A DNA stretch of 64,000 bases, taken from positions 1 to 64,000 of the forward strand of contig NZ_CP054695.1 in assembly GCF_014023275.1 (NCBI RefSeq). Reading direction: 5' to 3'. The position numbers and the translations under genes were made by a program. The DNA comes from Nostoc edaphicum CCNP1411. GTDB lineage: Bacteria > Cyanobacteriota > Cyanobacteriia > Cyanobacteriales > Nostocaceae. This document shows positions 42,904 to 52,310 of this stretch, piece by piece; the stretch's first letter is position 1, and each line of letters begins with the position of its first letter. The notes beneath the pieces are model-generated. The model had not been told where the DNA came from, did no database searches, and saw only the letters and a list, made by a program, of their open reading frames with translations.

Positions 42904-43053
42904 TTAACGAGCTATTCTACAACGTGGTGGCGCAACAGGCATTGAATTGTGTATGGCAGCGACTTCTTTTTCAAGACGCTCCAACATGTCGATAACTTTG
43001 TCTATGCGCGATTGTAAATCCTCTTGGGCTATAGTTTTCCGGTCTTTCGGCAT
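42904..43053 (-). CDS. IS passenger ORF 2 (49 aa)
   Basis: The ATG at 43053 gives a 49-residue protein beginning MPKDRKTIAQEDLQSRIDKV with a coiled-coil-like run (DMLERLEKEVAAIHNS) and a basic C-terminus (PPRCRIAR). The longer frame (to 43140) spans a hairpin and is unlikely to be coding there. It is sandwiched between transposase and passenger ORF 1. No family is recognised. Confidence 0.35.
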   Translation of the reverse strand: MPKDRKTIAQEDLQSRIDKVIDMLERLEKEVAAIHNSMPVAPPRCRIAR

Positions 43054-43136
43054 AAAATCAACATTCCGCGATTCGCGACTGCTTGTCGCGAACCATATTC
43101 CTCTATAACTTTGTTGAGTAACTAAAATCAATATAC

Positions 43137-44569
43137 TCATTTTAGATTTTCATGTAGCAACCAACCTTGGCACAAGGTTTCTAATTCCAACCAACCTCGC
43201 CACAAAACTTGTATCCCAATAGGGCTACTCTTCCTATGTTCTAGGTATCCGCCGAGACGTGCAATTGCTCTAATTGCCCAGTCAACTGTAAGCTCTAGGA
43301 GCTTTTTTTGTTTGGGTGGAGTACTAGCAAGTAGCACGTCCATTTGTATTTTTGTTAACACCAATTCTGCTGAACTGTGCGGGGAATTCCGGTGTAAATA
43401 AGTCATTCGCAGTAATTGTGCCGCAATCACTGTTAAAAAACCTAACATTGTTGACATACTCTCCCCTGCCAAGCGGTAACTTTCCGCTTTACAGCCAGAT
43501 TTTAGTATTTTGTGATACTCTTCTATCCGCCAGCGATACGTATACCACCGAAGGATTTGAGATGCTTCTGCCTGTGTTGTTACTAACTCGCTTGTCAGTA
43601 GCATCCACATAACTGGTTCGCATCCGTCTGGCACATTAATCTCTGTCGCAAAGAGTGCGTAAACGTTAAAATTACCTGACTTTTTTAATCGAGAAGGAGG
43701 ATTTATTGATACTGGACAATACCTGATTTCTAAAGTTGCAGTTCTTTCTTTTCGCTTTTTAGTTTCAGGTAATTCAACCTCTTTTACAAACTGCACTTTT
43801 TGGGATGTTACATACTCCCATAAATAAGAGTTTTCTCCTTCTAAGCAACGATTGTGAGCGGCTCTGACAACTACACCTGTATTTTTATTTTTACGTTGAA
43901 GTGCGAATACTTCTGCAATATCTCCTTCACGGTCAAAGACATGAATCACTCTCGTGAGTAGTCCACCATCAGGCATTTCTAAACCATTAAATAATTTGTT
44001 GACTTTTTTGAAAAGCTTCAACCCATCGATAAGATTCTTTCTCCTTAAAAGCTCTATTCTTGGCGATTAAACGTTCTTTTTTTTAACCGCTTCTTTTTTG
44101 CCGTAGATGTTTCCCCTGGTGATGGAGATGCTTTGTGTTGTCGATGCCACAATTTCTCCCATAATAGTCCTAGTGGCTGACCAAAGTCTGGGTCTAGTGC
44201 TAAAGAACTATGTAAAATTAGCCCGTTCCCACCATTACCTGTAGACCCCATAATCATCTCTTTTTTTCTAATATTTTTTTTGTAATCAAGATAAGTTGTA
44301 TCACCTACAGCTAATACTATTGGTATGCCATAAATCTGCTTAGAAGTCTGTTTAAAAGATGGCTGGGTCAATTTATCAAAGGTTGTTTTGGGGTTAGAAA
44401 AGAATTCGTAACCACGTTTTAGGTCACTAGCGCTTTGAAATATTTGCGATAGAGGCTCACCATATTTTACTTTTAAAGCCTCCGCAATTATCACTGCTCT
44501 GTTGGTTAGACGTTTGTCACCAAAATCACAATTGCGGTACGGGTTCGCTTCTAATAGTTTCATTTGCAC
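43137..44569 (-). pseudogene. IS4-family transposase, two frames
   Basis: The N-terminal part (44054-44569) has EANPYRNCDFGDKRLTNRAV and the first DDE aspartate in AVGDTTYLDYKK. The C-terminal part (43137-44021) has DREGDIAEVFALQRK and the catalytic Glu box in WYTYRWRIEEYHKILKSGC. This is the Tn5/IS50-like branch of IS4. The frame breaks at an A8 run near 44079 and again at an A6 run near 44008; one base at each would restore a single protein of about 470 residues. Either it is inactive, or slippage produces it. Confidence 0.75.
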
Positions 44570-44691
44570 CCCAAAATACTACACTACAAGCACCTTATAT
44601 TAGAGGACGCAAATCGTCTTAAGTTTAAAGGATTGGTTCGCGATAGATTGTCGCGAACCAATCCCCTTTTCCACATCCCGTGAAAAGTCAG

Positions 44692-45069
44692 GTCTGTATC
44701 TTGGTATCTAATGGAATTCTGTCTTCATCTAACCAAGCACACTTTCGCCAATGGCTATTAAAAGACATGGCTTTGCTAATTGCTTCCATTCAGTTACCTA
44801 CAGAAAACTTTCAGGTAGAATGTGGATTAGGAATTATCACCAGCTTTTTAATTCTTCAGCGCAAAGGTGGAGATTTACCAGTACCAGAAGATTACTCAAT
44901 CTTTATGGCCGTTGCGGATAAAATTGGTTTTGATAGTAGAGGTCGTCGTCTCTTTCGTTCAATTACAAATGGGCAACAAACCCAAGAAATTGATAGTGAT
45001 TTACCTCTGATTATAGAAAAGTTCAAAAAGTTTCTTAAAGAGGTATGGCAAAATAATGTTGAGAAATAG
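44692..45069 (+). pseudogene. Remnant ORF right of the IS (N-terminus lost)
   Basis: Directly after the IS the plus strand encodes an open protein (FRQWLLKDMALLIASIQLPT, FLILQRKGGDLPVPEDYSIF, DRGRRLF-type segment) of about 125 codons. Its apparent GTG start lies inside the inverted repeat, so the natural N-terminus was probably removed on insertion. I do not recognise the family. It may be part of the same former gene as the Gp157-like stub, but that cannot be shown. Confidence 0.4.
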
Positions 45070-45350
45070 CACTTGCTGTCTATTAGCGCCGTCAAAGTTA
45101 TCTATGCAGTATATGGGGAAATTAAGGACGTGTCTCATGAATTTGCAGACTTACTTTATAGAGTTTAAAGCCTCAGTATACTTAGTAAGATTTAAGTCGG
45201 ATTCCTCTAGCTATTTTCTAATCTAGAACTTAAAATAGTCGTTAATACTGTTTGCGGGACTTTGGTGCGACTTCCGAACCTAGCCTGTAACGCTATCCTA
45301 GCTTGTCGTGCCGTCATTCCCCGAACAGTAGCCCCTTCAACAAAGCCACT

Positions 45351-46787
45351 ATGCCAACAATGGACATTAATCGGGCGAACCAACATCAGCAAGTGGCAAG
45401 GGAAGATTTAGTCATGTTCATTAATGCTTGCCTCTCCTGCACAGGACAGCGTGAGTTCTATGGTGATGGTTATGGGCAGCGCGTATCTATTGACTTTCTG
45501 CACGACTATATTTTAGGTAATTACCGCTTACTCTATACCCGGACATTAGCAGCAGGGATTAACCACTTCAACCAAGCGCAGATTATCCTCAAATTACTAG
45601 CAACAGGAAAACATACACCCCCTGAACATCGACAAGAAGAAGGTGCATTAATTGCCGCAGCATTAACAGCCCTACCACCACAACGAGCTTGGGAAGTATT
45701 GCAACAGTTGCGGAAAAGAAGTATCAATAATCGTCGTAGCAGAGCGATCGCTCGTGATTATCTCCAGCAAAAACGTGATATTAACTTTGATGCTGTGAAG
45801 TATCGCTCCAAATTTCGAGCGATCGCCTCCCATGCTCACCTCACCCTACCAGGGGAATTAGGTAATTTTCTCTTTGGTAAATGGAAACAGCAAGTTTATC
45901 AAACAGAGCTATTCGAGACATTTCGCCAAGCACACTATAGCGCTCAAGCAGTTTATCAACTACCCTTTACAGTTGCCGAAGGTTTAGCAGCAAAACACGG
46001 AATTAAACGAGAGGTCTTTTTATCCCGTATTCAAGAGCAAATGACCTTGAATGAAAAATTGCGCTTTCAAGGTTCAGCCAACCGCACAGAAGTAGAAATA
46101 GACATTAATTTAGGTCGTCTCCCCCTAACTCGTTTGGCGCTGTATATCCTATCTTTGCCATTGGATATTCGCAAACAGCAGTGGGATATCTTAAACCAAG
46201 CATTAGAGAAATCTGCTGCTTTCACATTAAGAAAATCACCCCTAAAACTAGGACGAGTAGCCGCAGTTCTAGATTGCAGCTACTCCAGTTCCGGTTCAGC
46301 CGAAAAACATCGTCGTCCTCTAGGGGTAGCCTTAGCTACTCATTACTTACTAAAAGCAGCATCCCAGGAATACCAAGCTTTTTGGACAGCATCAACCAGC
46401 GATCCACTGCTGATTCTACCTCGTGGACAAACAGACCTCGCTACTCCCCTACTGGATGCTTTGGACTGGGGCGCAGATTTAATAGTACTTGTAACCGATG
46501 GTTGGGAAAACTACCCCCCCAATGGAGCATCGGAAATTCTACGTGTATATCGTAATTGTTTAGATCCGAAACAAAAAACTTCCATTATTCATTGCAATCC
46601 TGTTTACAACGCCGATGACTTTTCTTTACACCCCCTGAGTCCCGCAATTCCCACAGTAGGATTACGGGATGCAGAAGATTTACCTACGATGTTGGGCTTT
46701 GCCCGGTTTGCTGAAGGTTCTGCATCTTTAGCTGAACTGGAAGCATATTTAGCAGAGCGAGTCAAGCAAATGTTGGACAGGGTGTAG
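45351..46787 (+). CDS. vWA-domain protein with TROVE-like helical N-terminus
   Basis: This 478-residue protein has a helical-repeat N-terminal half (residues 10-290: NYRLLYTRTLAAGINHFNQA, RSRAIARDYLQQKRDINFDA) and a C-terminal vWA fold. The metal-ion site shows DCSYS (AAVLDCSYSSSGSAE), a loop Thr in GQTDLATPLL and VTDGWENYP. The design resembles bacterial Ro60-type TROVE-vWA proteins, which bind noncoding RNA, although the TROVE part is diverged. It starts a plus-strand run with xisH, xisI and an ARPP-like gene. RNA binding is inferred. Confidence 0.65.
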   Translation: MPTMDINRANQHQQVAREDLVMFINACLSCTGQREFYGDGYGQRVSIDFLHDYILGNYRLLYTRTLAAGINHFNQAQIILKLLATGKHTPPEHRQEEGALIAAALTALPPQRAWEVLQQLRKRSINNRRSRAIARDYLQQKRDINFDAVKYRSKFRAIASHAHLTLPGELGNFLFGKWKQQVYQTELFETFRQAHYSAQAVYQLPFTVAEGLAAKHGIKREVFLSRIQEQMTLNEKLRFQGSANRTEVEIDINLGRLPLTRLALYILSLPLDIRKQQWDILNQALEKSAAFTLRKSPLKLGRVAAVLDCSYSSSGSAEKHRRPLGVALATHYLLKAASQEYQAFWTASTSDPLLILPRGQTDLATPLLDALDWGADLIVLVTDGWENYPPNGASEILRVYRNCLDPKQKTSIIHCNPVYNADDFSLHPLSPAIPTVGLRDAEDLPTMLGFARFAEGSASLAELEAYLAERVKQMLDRV

Positions 46788-46842
46788 GCTGTAAGGTATA
46801 GGTGTACCTCATATAGTTGAAAACCGTTGTAAATATTCCACT

Positions 46843-47256
46843 ATGGCCAAAGACCTATTCCACCAAGCCGTCAAGCAAGCCTTAATCAAAGACGGATGGA
46901 CAATTACTAGCGATCCATTAATCATTCGCATCGAGCGCGTTAAACTAGAGATTGATCTCGCTGCTGAAAAAGTATTTGCTGCTGAAAAAGATGAGCAGAA
47001 AATTGCTGTAGAAATTAAAAGCTTTATCAATCCCTCCGTTATTAGTGACTTTCATAATGCACTAGGTCAGTTTCTCAACTATCGCCTTGCCTTAGAAATG
47101 ACTGAACCCGATCGCATCCTCTATTTAGCTGTTCCTATTGATATTTTTAATACTTTTTTTCAGGAGCGTTTTACTCAAGCAGCAATATCACATTATGCCC
47201 TAAAAATAATAGTATATAAACCGAATACAGAGGAGATAATCGAATGGAAAAACTAG
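46843..47256 (+). CDS. xisH: XisH-family protein
   Basis: This 137-residue protein matches the XisH family: AKDLFHQAVKQALIKDGWTI, then a PD-(D/E)XK-like core (LEIDLAAEKVFAAEKDEQKI, AVEIKSF) and LGQFLNYRLALEMTEPDRIL. XisH and XisI help the XisF recombinase excise the fdxN element in Anabaena; most homologues are orphan pairs. It overlaps xisI by 13 bp. No XisF recombinase is visible in the window. The pair sits between the vWA and ARPP-like genes. Confidence 0.9.
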   Translation: MAKDLFHQAVKQALIKDGWTITSDPLIIRIERVKLEIDLAAEKVFAAEKDEQKIAVEIKSFINPSVISDFHNALGQFLNYRLALEMTEPDRILYLAVPIDIFNTFFQERFTQAAISHYALKIIVYKPNTEEIIEWKN

Positions 47257-47582
47257 CCAAATATCGCCAAATTGTGCGCGAATTATTAATTGCCCATGCC
47301 ACCCCAAACCCCCCAAACGAACCAAATATTGAATGTCAACTCATTTTTGATACAGAACACGATCACTATCAAATTCTAGATATTGGTTGGCAAGAGTTTA
47401 ATCGTATTTATGCCTGTTACATTCATTTAGACATTAAAGATAATAAAATTTGGATTCAGCACAATATGACAGAAGCCGATATTGCTCAAGAGCTAGTCGA
47501 AAGAGGAGTTCCAGCTTCAGATATTGTTTTAGGCTTGCATCCCCCATACAAACGTCCTTATACCAAATACGGTGTTGCTTAA
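47244..47582 (+). CDS. xisI: XisI-family protein
   Basis: This 112-residue protein has the XisI pattern: KLAKYRQIVRELLIAHATPN, IFDTEHDHYQILDIGW and EADIAQELVERGVPASDIVL ending in LGLHPP-x-KRPYT. It is the usual partner of XisH and is translated from a start inside that gene. XisI is thought to pair with XisH, as antitoxin-like or excision partner; the role outside fdxN excision is unknown. Confidence 0.9.
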   Translation: MEKLAKYRQIVRELLIAHATPNPPNEPNIECQLIFDTEHDHYQILDIGWQEFNRIYACYIHLDIKDNKIWIQHNMTEADIAQELVERGVPASDIVLGLHPPYKRPYTKYGVA

Positions 47583-47609
47583 AGTTAATAAAAATAGACA
47601 CACCATCCT

Positions 47610-48794
47610 ATGGCATCCAAAAGCAATCTGTTAGCAGACATATCACTCAAAGGATTAGAAATTGCTCCTTCTCAAATACGGGGAGCAGTGCGGATTGTGC
47701 CATTATTGCGCCATCAAGTACGTAACGACTTGCGCTTGCTGCGTCGTAGCTACGATGAAGATTTAGCAGTTGTTTCCTTAGCAGGAGAAATGACAGCACC
47801 AGGAATGAAATATTTTTCCTATGTTCCTCACGGGCTAGTGTTATCCTGGACTGATGACGGCAGCCCTGTAGGGGCTTTTGGAGGACAGCTTTTTAAAACG
47901 GATGGGAAACAGCTAAACTATGGTTGCGCCAGTGTCCGGTTGATGCACCGGATGGTGAAGCGGGAATCTAGTAATCAACTGAGATTTTTGCCACTTCACT
48001 TGGCAATGGAAGGCTTTTTATCAATGTTTTTCTCTGGCCCCGATATTGCCTGGAGTGAATATTCTAAGTATGCCCTTTCTCATGGGCTGGGTAGCCGAAT
48101 GGAAAGCTCTTTTAGTGGACGTTATATTGCTGGACTTGAAGATGCTTTGCGGGTATTTGAAATTCACTCTCGACAGGTTGGGGTATTGGTATTTGTTGCT
48201 GAAGCATTAGCATCAGCTTTTGTAGTACCGACACCAGAGGATTATCGACTTCTGCACAATAGCTTGTTAGAAGATTTCTATGGTGAGTTATTGTACCAAT
48301 ACGCTTTACTGCACGATAGTACTTTTCCAATGAGTGTATCTTTAGATGAGTCAAAAATTAATGATTTAACAGCTTTGAGAGCAGCAGTACAAAATATGCG
48401 TTCAGATTGGGCGTCGTTTCAGGGTTTCATGGCCGAGGGACTGTTAGGACGCAAGTTAATTTCCCAAAAAGTCTATACTGCTGGTTCGTTTATGTTACAA
48501 CGATTTATTACTGACCTCAACCCCAACGAAGAAAATCATATTGGGGAAGCGATTATTCGAGAGAATGGTGAATTGGAGTATTTGAAAACTTATCGCTTAT
48601 CAGGAATGCAGACTCGCCGAGTTTATTTGCTGAGTCAGTTAGCGAACCATAATTGGAATTTGGATGCTACAGCTAGTAAATTGGGCAATACACGAGAGGA
48701 ATTTGTGCTGCGTTTAGAAAAGGTGGGTTTTGGTTATTTGCTCAATGCAGAAGTACGACAAGCAGCATTGAAAAAAGTCAAGGGTAAAAGGTGA
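47610..48794 (+). CDS. ARPP-2-like protein with Fis-type HTH C-terminus
   Basis: The 394-residue protein has a conserved N-terminal region (LLADISLKGLEIAPSQIRGA, VRIVPLLRHQVRNDLRLLRR), a central part (EDALRVFEIHSRQVGVLVFV, ALASAFVVPTPEDYRLLHNS) and a C-terminal Fis-like HTH (LSQLANHNWNLDATASKLGN). The central pattern resembles the ARPP-2 domain, described with RNA-repair and TROVE/vWA systems. It lies 28 bp after xisI and 820 bp from the vWA gene in the same direction. Regulation of that vWA gene by its HTH is plausible. I recognise the domain with moderate certainty. Confidence 0.55.
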   Translation: MASKSNLLADISLKGLEIAPSQIRGAVRIVPLLRHQVRNDLRLLRRSYDEDLAVVSLAGEMTAPGMKYFSYVPHGLVLSWTDDGSPVGAFGGQLFKTDGKQLNYGCASVRLMHRMVKRESSNQLRFLPLHLAMEGFLSMFFSGPDIAWSEYSKYALSHGLGSRMESSFSGRYIAGLEDALRVFEIHSRQVGVLVFVAEALASAFVVPTPEDYRLLHNSLLEDFYGELLYQYALLHDSTFPMSVSLDESKINDLTALRAAVQNMRSDWASFQGFMAEGLLGRKLISQKVYTAGSFMLQRFITDLNPNEENHIGEAIIRENGELEYLKTYRLSGMQTRRVYLLSQLANHNWNLDATASKLGNTREEFVLRLEKVGFGYLLNAEVRQAALKKVKGKR

Positions 48795-48820
48795 TATTGT
48801 CTTGCTAAGATTCAGCATTA

Positions 48821-49850
48821 TAGCGTTTCTTAATCTGGTGAAGTACAGTAACAAGAATGGGTAAACCAGTTATAAATATCATTTAACGAGACTTGATTAA
48901 AAGCACTTTCAATCGCTTTTGCTAAGTCTGGATAACTTCTAGCTCCAATAGAACGTAGTAAATTTTTAATTTTTGACCAACAGTTTTCAATTGGTGAAAA
49001 ATCAGGAGAATATGGTGGCAAATAAATCAATTTAGCTCCAGCAGATTCGATTATTTTCTCAATGTCTCCACCTTTGTGAATTGAACAATTATCCATGATT
49101 ACATAAGCGCCTTCCCACAGCTTTGGAACTAATTTTTGAGAGATATAAGCCTCAAATGTCAGCCCGTCATATGCTCCTAAAATACTATATTGACTAATCA
49201 CACCTTTGAGAGCAAGCGCTCCAATTATGGAGACATTTTTACAGCGTTTTTGAGGTCGTGAGCCATTCGCTCTTTTACCTTTTTTAGAACGAGCGGAGTG
49301 TCTTATTAAAGATAGATTAGCTCCTGCTTCGTCAAGAAATACAAGGTTTTCCGTCGGTATCCCATGAAGTTGAAGCCAGAACTGTACTCTTAATAATTGA
49401 ACTCTTTCAGTCTCTTTTTCTGCGGCGTGCAATGTTTTTTTTTAGGCTTATTTCTATCCTCTGTAACATCCTGTCTACCGTAGAGATACCGATTGTTATT
49501 CCTGTTTTTTCTTTGAGTTCTGAGCGAATTTCTTTCAAGGTAGCATCATTCTTAGCTTCAACTATTTCTTCAAGAATCTTAATTTGTTCTTCATTGAGCT
49601 TCGGAGGAGTTTGTTTTGTCCTAACTTTAGGAGCGATACTTGCTGTTTCTCTATATTGCTTTAGTAATTTCTCAATAAAACCTAAACTGACACAAAATTT
49701 GTTTGCTAATTGACGTTGTGATATTCCACCTGACAAGTATGTATCAAATATTTTTTTGCGAAAGTCGAGGGAATATGGTTTCATTTTTACCCTTGAGTAG
49801 ATACACTGATTTATTTTAATTAGTGTACTTCATTAGACTGGGAAACGCTA
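48821..49850 (-). mobile_element. IS630-family insertion sequence (1030 bp)
   Basis: The ends TAGCGTTTC and GAAACGCTA are inverted repeats extended by shared bases (TGAAGTAC), and the flanking dinucleotide is TA on both sides (48819-48820, 49851-49852), the IS630 target. It carries the two transposase ORFs below. It lies between the ARPP-like gene and a short element with long inverted repeats. Confidence 0.85.
48830..49784 (-). CDS. IS630-family transposase (ORFA/ORFB, A9 slippage)
   Basis: ORFA (49407-49784, 125 aa) has HTH domains (LSGGISQRQLANKFCVSLGF, KQTPPKLNEEQIKILEEIVE). ORFB (48830-49432, 200 aa) has the DDE core with Asp in ENLVFLDEAGANLSL, Asp in YVIMDNCSIHKGGDIE and Glu in YSPDFSPIENCWSKIK. 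They overlap and are joined at a run of nine A residues (49435-49443 as T9). This is the pattern of IS630 elements that use programmed frameshifting to make one protein. All catalytic residues are intact. Confidence 0.85.
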
Positions 49851-49853
49851 TAA

Positions 49854-50038
49854 CCCTCTTCTGTCACTTTCCGGGAAAGTGATCGCTAGAAGCCTCATGA
49901 GGCAATCAATACAAGCTATACTATTAGAAAAAAATAGGACTTGTATTTGTTATTAGAAAATAATCGCGCAATCGCTTGTTATACAAAAGCTCTAGATTTT
50001 AGAAAAGGCAAATGTTTTCGGAGAGTGACAGAAGAGGG
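49854..50038. repeat. Element with 15-bp terminal inverted repeat
   Basis: CCCTCTTCTGTCACT at 49854-49868 and AGTGACAGAAGAGGG at 50024-50038 are perfect reverse complements, and the match continues with mismatches for a few bases inward. Next to the left arm is a 19-bp palindrome (TCACTTTCC-G-GGAAAGTGA, 49864-49882). The 185-bp unit has the form of a MITE and abuts the IS630 insertion. No known family is recognised. Confidence 0.5.
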
Positions 50039-50302
50039 ATAATTTGTAAAATTTTGATTTCAATACATTTGCCTATTTCTGAAATAGTAAGCTATCGCGC
50101 GTATAACTTGCACTTTTTAGGTCTGCAACCATTGGTAACTCTAGAATGCTCTGGAAAATTACAGATGCAACACCTTATAAACTTACTTAAACGGGGTAAA
50201 CACAACCTAAAAAAGCGAAGAAAGGCTGCCAAAATCTACCAGCAAACACTGAATATTCTACGCAGTGAGCAACAATATATCCAACAATATTTCGCTTCTT
50301 AA
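50012..50302 (+). CDS. Possible short gene (96 aa, doubtful)
   Basis: The frame ends in a basic, helical segment (INLLKRGKHNLKKRRKAAKI, LNILRSEQQYIQQYFAS) that looks coding, but the first 50 codons overlap the inverted repeat and the spacing to the only purine-rich site is poor. A shorter start at ATG 50164 is possible. No domain is recognised. Confidence 0.3.
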   Translation: MFSESDRRGIICKILISIHLPISEIVSYRAYNLHFLGLQPLVTLECSGKLQMQHLINLLKRGKHNLKKRRKAAKIYQQTLNILRSEQQYIQQYFAS

Positions 50303-50316
50303 AAGCTACCAGCCTT

Positions 50317-52182
50317 TTATCCTTGCAATCCGGGTGTTTGATAAACTCGTGCTGGGAAATTTTCTAAAACATCAGTTTCACTGCTACTAGACTCCTGTGC
50401 AGGTGCTACATCTTCCTCTGGTAATGGCAACATCCGCGCTGCTGACTCAATCCGTTCATGTAATGCTTGTGTTAACGTTTTAATATCAGGAATTATAACC
50501 TGACTTTCTAAAGCAGGTTTAACTTGTGTATCCCAAAGAGCTTCACTATCATGCGCCCGTTTTTCATCCGCTTTGGACACAGGAATAATTAAAGGATAGG
50601 GAATAGAAGCTTGTCCTTCGGAACTGTAACCAGGACTGGTAATTACGCACTTACCTTGAGGAAATTTCAAAATTTCGTCAGCACTGATTACAGGCATTTT
50701 TTGCAAATTCTCACTCCAGCTAATTGAACGGCTCATTTGTCCGCCAAGCGATCGCCCTGTGGTACGATTTTTAATCAGCACTTCCTTCTCACCGTAACGC
50801 TTTGAGTAATCCTCAGCCGTTTTGTAGTTCCCAGGATTAAACAGAACATGGGTACTACAAGCAGAAGCGATCGCACTCCCCATTTTATCTCCATAAATAT
50901 CGTAAAGTTGCTCTAAACTTTGGATACCCAGAATAAAGCAGGCACCATTGGAACGATATTCATTAATCCACTGCGGTAAGCGGTCTAGCTTAATTGATGG
51001 TAATTCATCCAAAGAAATAATCAACGGGTCTTTGCGGGGACGGCTTAAATTACCAACAATCATCAAGTGCATTGCAGCCGCCAGCAGAGGCCCAACCACA
51101 CTACGACGTTCATCATCTAGCTTGAACACCACCATCTCTCTACCTTCAAGCTTAGTGGGAATGTCCGATTTCCCTATAAATGCCCTCAGCAAATCAGCTT
51201 GGATGAAAGATGAGAAAGTACCTGCTGCTGTGGTCAAAATCCCAGAAATAGTCTTCTCTGCATCCTTGGCACTCAAAAATTGAATAAACGAAGTCGCTAC
51301 CCATTCATCCAACCTTTTGGACTGTACTGCATGGTCAAGACGTTGCACCAGTTTTGGCAACCGCAGCACCGCATAAAGCATCGCCATATCTGGGTAAGGT
51401 GAACCCTTAACTAACTGTAAAAGCGCCTTAGCTAACAAGTCCCCGGCTTTAGCAAAGAACTCATCACTTTTACCACCACTGGAAGCATTGCGGTTAATCA
51501 CTTGTCCAATTTCCCCCGCCATTACCCCATCGCGTGCATCACGCATGTAATCCAAAGGATTGATCACACCGCTAAAGGGTTCACCGGGGGCAAATACTCG
51601 TACTTTATAGCCATAACGTGCAGCTAGGGGTGCATGGAGTCGTAGTTGGTCGCCCTTCTTGTCGTAGAGTAAAATCGGAAAACCTTGCTGCATCGCACTT
51701 TCTAACATCCGGTCTATGGTTGAGTAGGTTTTACCAGACCCAGGCGCACCTATTACCAGTGTTCCCCTTTCGGCATTGGGAAACCAAACTGTAGGAGATG
51801 CACCAAGCATAGTTTGTATGTTAGCCAGCAACCCCCGCCATTTACCTTTTACCCAATAGCGAGGAGTACCAGACCACAGGGTAACTTTATTGTGTTTATG
51901 CTCCTTGATTTGCTTGAGTGCTAGGTTAGTTGCTGCTAGTTTCTCGCTGATACCGGAGACTTTACCAGTGGTGATTTTTCCCTTACCAGTACCACTGATT
52001 TGCAACAACAGTATAACGAACAGTATTCCACCTACCATCATCCAACCTTGGGGATTGTTATACTGTTGAAACAACTTGCCAAAGTCAATGCTAGCCAGAG
52101 GTGCTTGGAAGGATGAGACTTCAATTAATGTCGAGTTAGCAGTGATCTGGTTGTGTGGTAGATTTTTCTGGTAAATGTTCAT
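50317..52182 (-). CDS. VirD4/TraG-type coupling ATPase (T4CP)
   Basis: This 621-residue protein links the relaxosome to the transfer channel. It has one N-terminal membrane segment (GWMMVGGILFVILLLQI, near residues 45-62), Walker A TLVIGAPGSGKTYSTIDRML, Walker B PLIISLDELPSIKLDRLPQW, and the GIQSLEQLYDIYGDKMGSAI motif of TraG/VirD4 proteins. The C-terminus (480-621) is variable. A single visible TM is fewer than in most T4CPs but occurs in shorter ones. The relaxase at 32144 is the likely substrate carrier. Confidence 0.85.
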   Translation of the reverse strand: MNIYQKNLPHNQITANSTLIEVSSFQAPLASIDFGKLFQQYNNPQGWMMVGGILFVILLLQISGTGKGKITTGKVSGISEKLAATNLALKQIKEHKHNKVTLWSGTPRYWVKGKWRGLLANIQTMLGASPTVWFPNAERGTLVIGAPGSGKTYSTIDRMLESAMQQGFPILLYDKKGDQLRLHAPLAARYGYKVRVFAPGEPFSGVINPLDYMRDARDGVMAGEIGQVINRNASSGGKSDEFFAKAGDLLAKALLQLVKGSPYPDMAMLYAVLRLPKLVQRLDHAVQSKRLDEWVATSFIQFLSAKDAEKTISGILTTAAGTFSSFIQADLLRAFIGKSDIPTKLEGREMVVFKLDDERRSVVGPLLAAAMHLMIVGNLSRPRKDPLIISLDELPSIKLDRLPQWINEYRSNGACFILGIQSLEQLYDIYGDKMGSAIASACSTHVLFNPGNYKTAEDYSKRYGEKEVLIKNRTTGRSLGGQMSRSISWSENLQKMPVISADEILKFPQGKCVITSPGYSSEGQASIPYPLIIPVSKADEKRAHDSEALWDTQVKPALESQVIIPDIKTLTQALHERIESAARMLPLPEEDVAPAQESSSSETDVLENFPARVYQTPGLQG

Positions 52183-52310
52183 AGCAGTTAAGTAGGCATT
52201 TAGCAGAAATTTTAGCTACCAAGTTAAAGCTAGGGTATTGACCTTTTGGACATTTTTTTTAGAGGTGTTAGAAACTCTATTTCTAGAGGAGTTTCAGATA
52301 CAGGACATCT

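Larger units (their letters stand above)
42589..44691 (-). mobile_element. IS4-family element with small passenger ORFs (2.1 kb)
   Basis: The ends are a 26-bp inverted repeat beginning CTGACTTTTCACGGGATGTG (42589) and matching GTCAG at 44691. Inside are a transposase in two frames and two short ORFs. Hairpins with GGTTCGCGA/TCGCGAACC arms lie just inside each end (42621-42647; 44630-44664) and again near 43065-43096. Flanking bases do not form a target duplication, so a deletion or rearrangement accompanied insertion. It truncates the Gp157-like gene on the left. Confidence 0.8.

Noticed and set aside
45207..45392. 61-codon minus-strand frame containing GMTARQARIALQARFG
   Set aside because: The central part looks coding-like, but the start overlaps the vWA gene and nothing else supports it. 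It may be the end of a lost gene, but I could not assign it.
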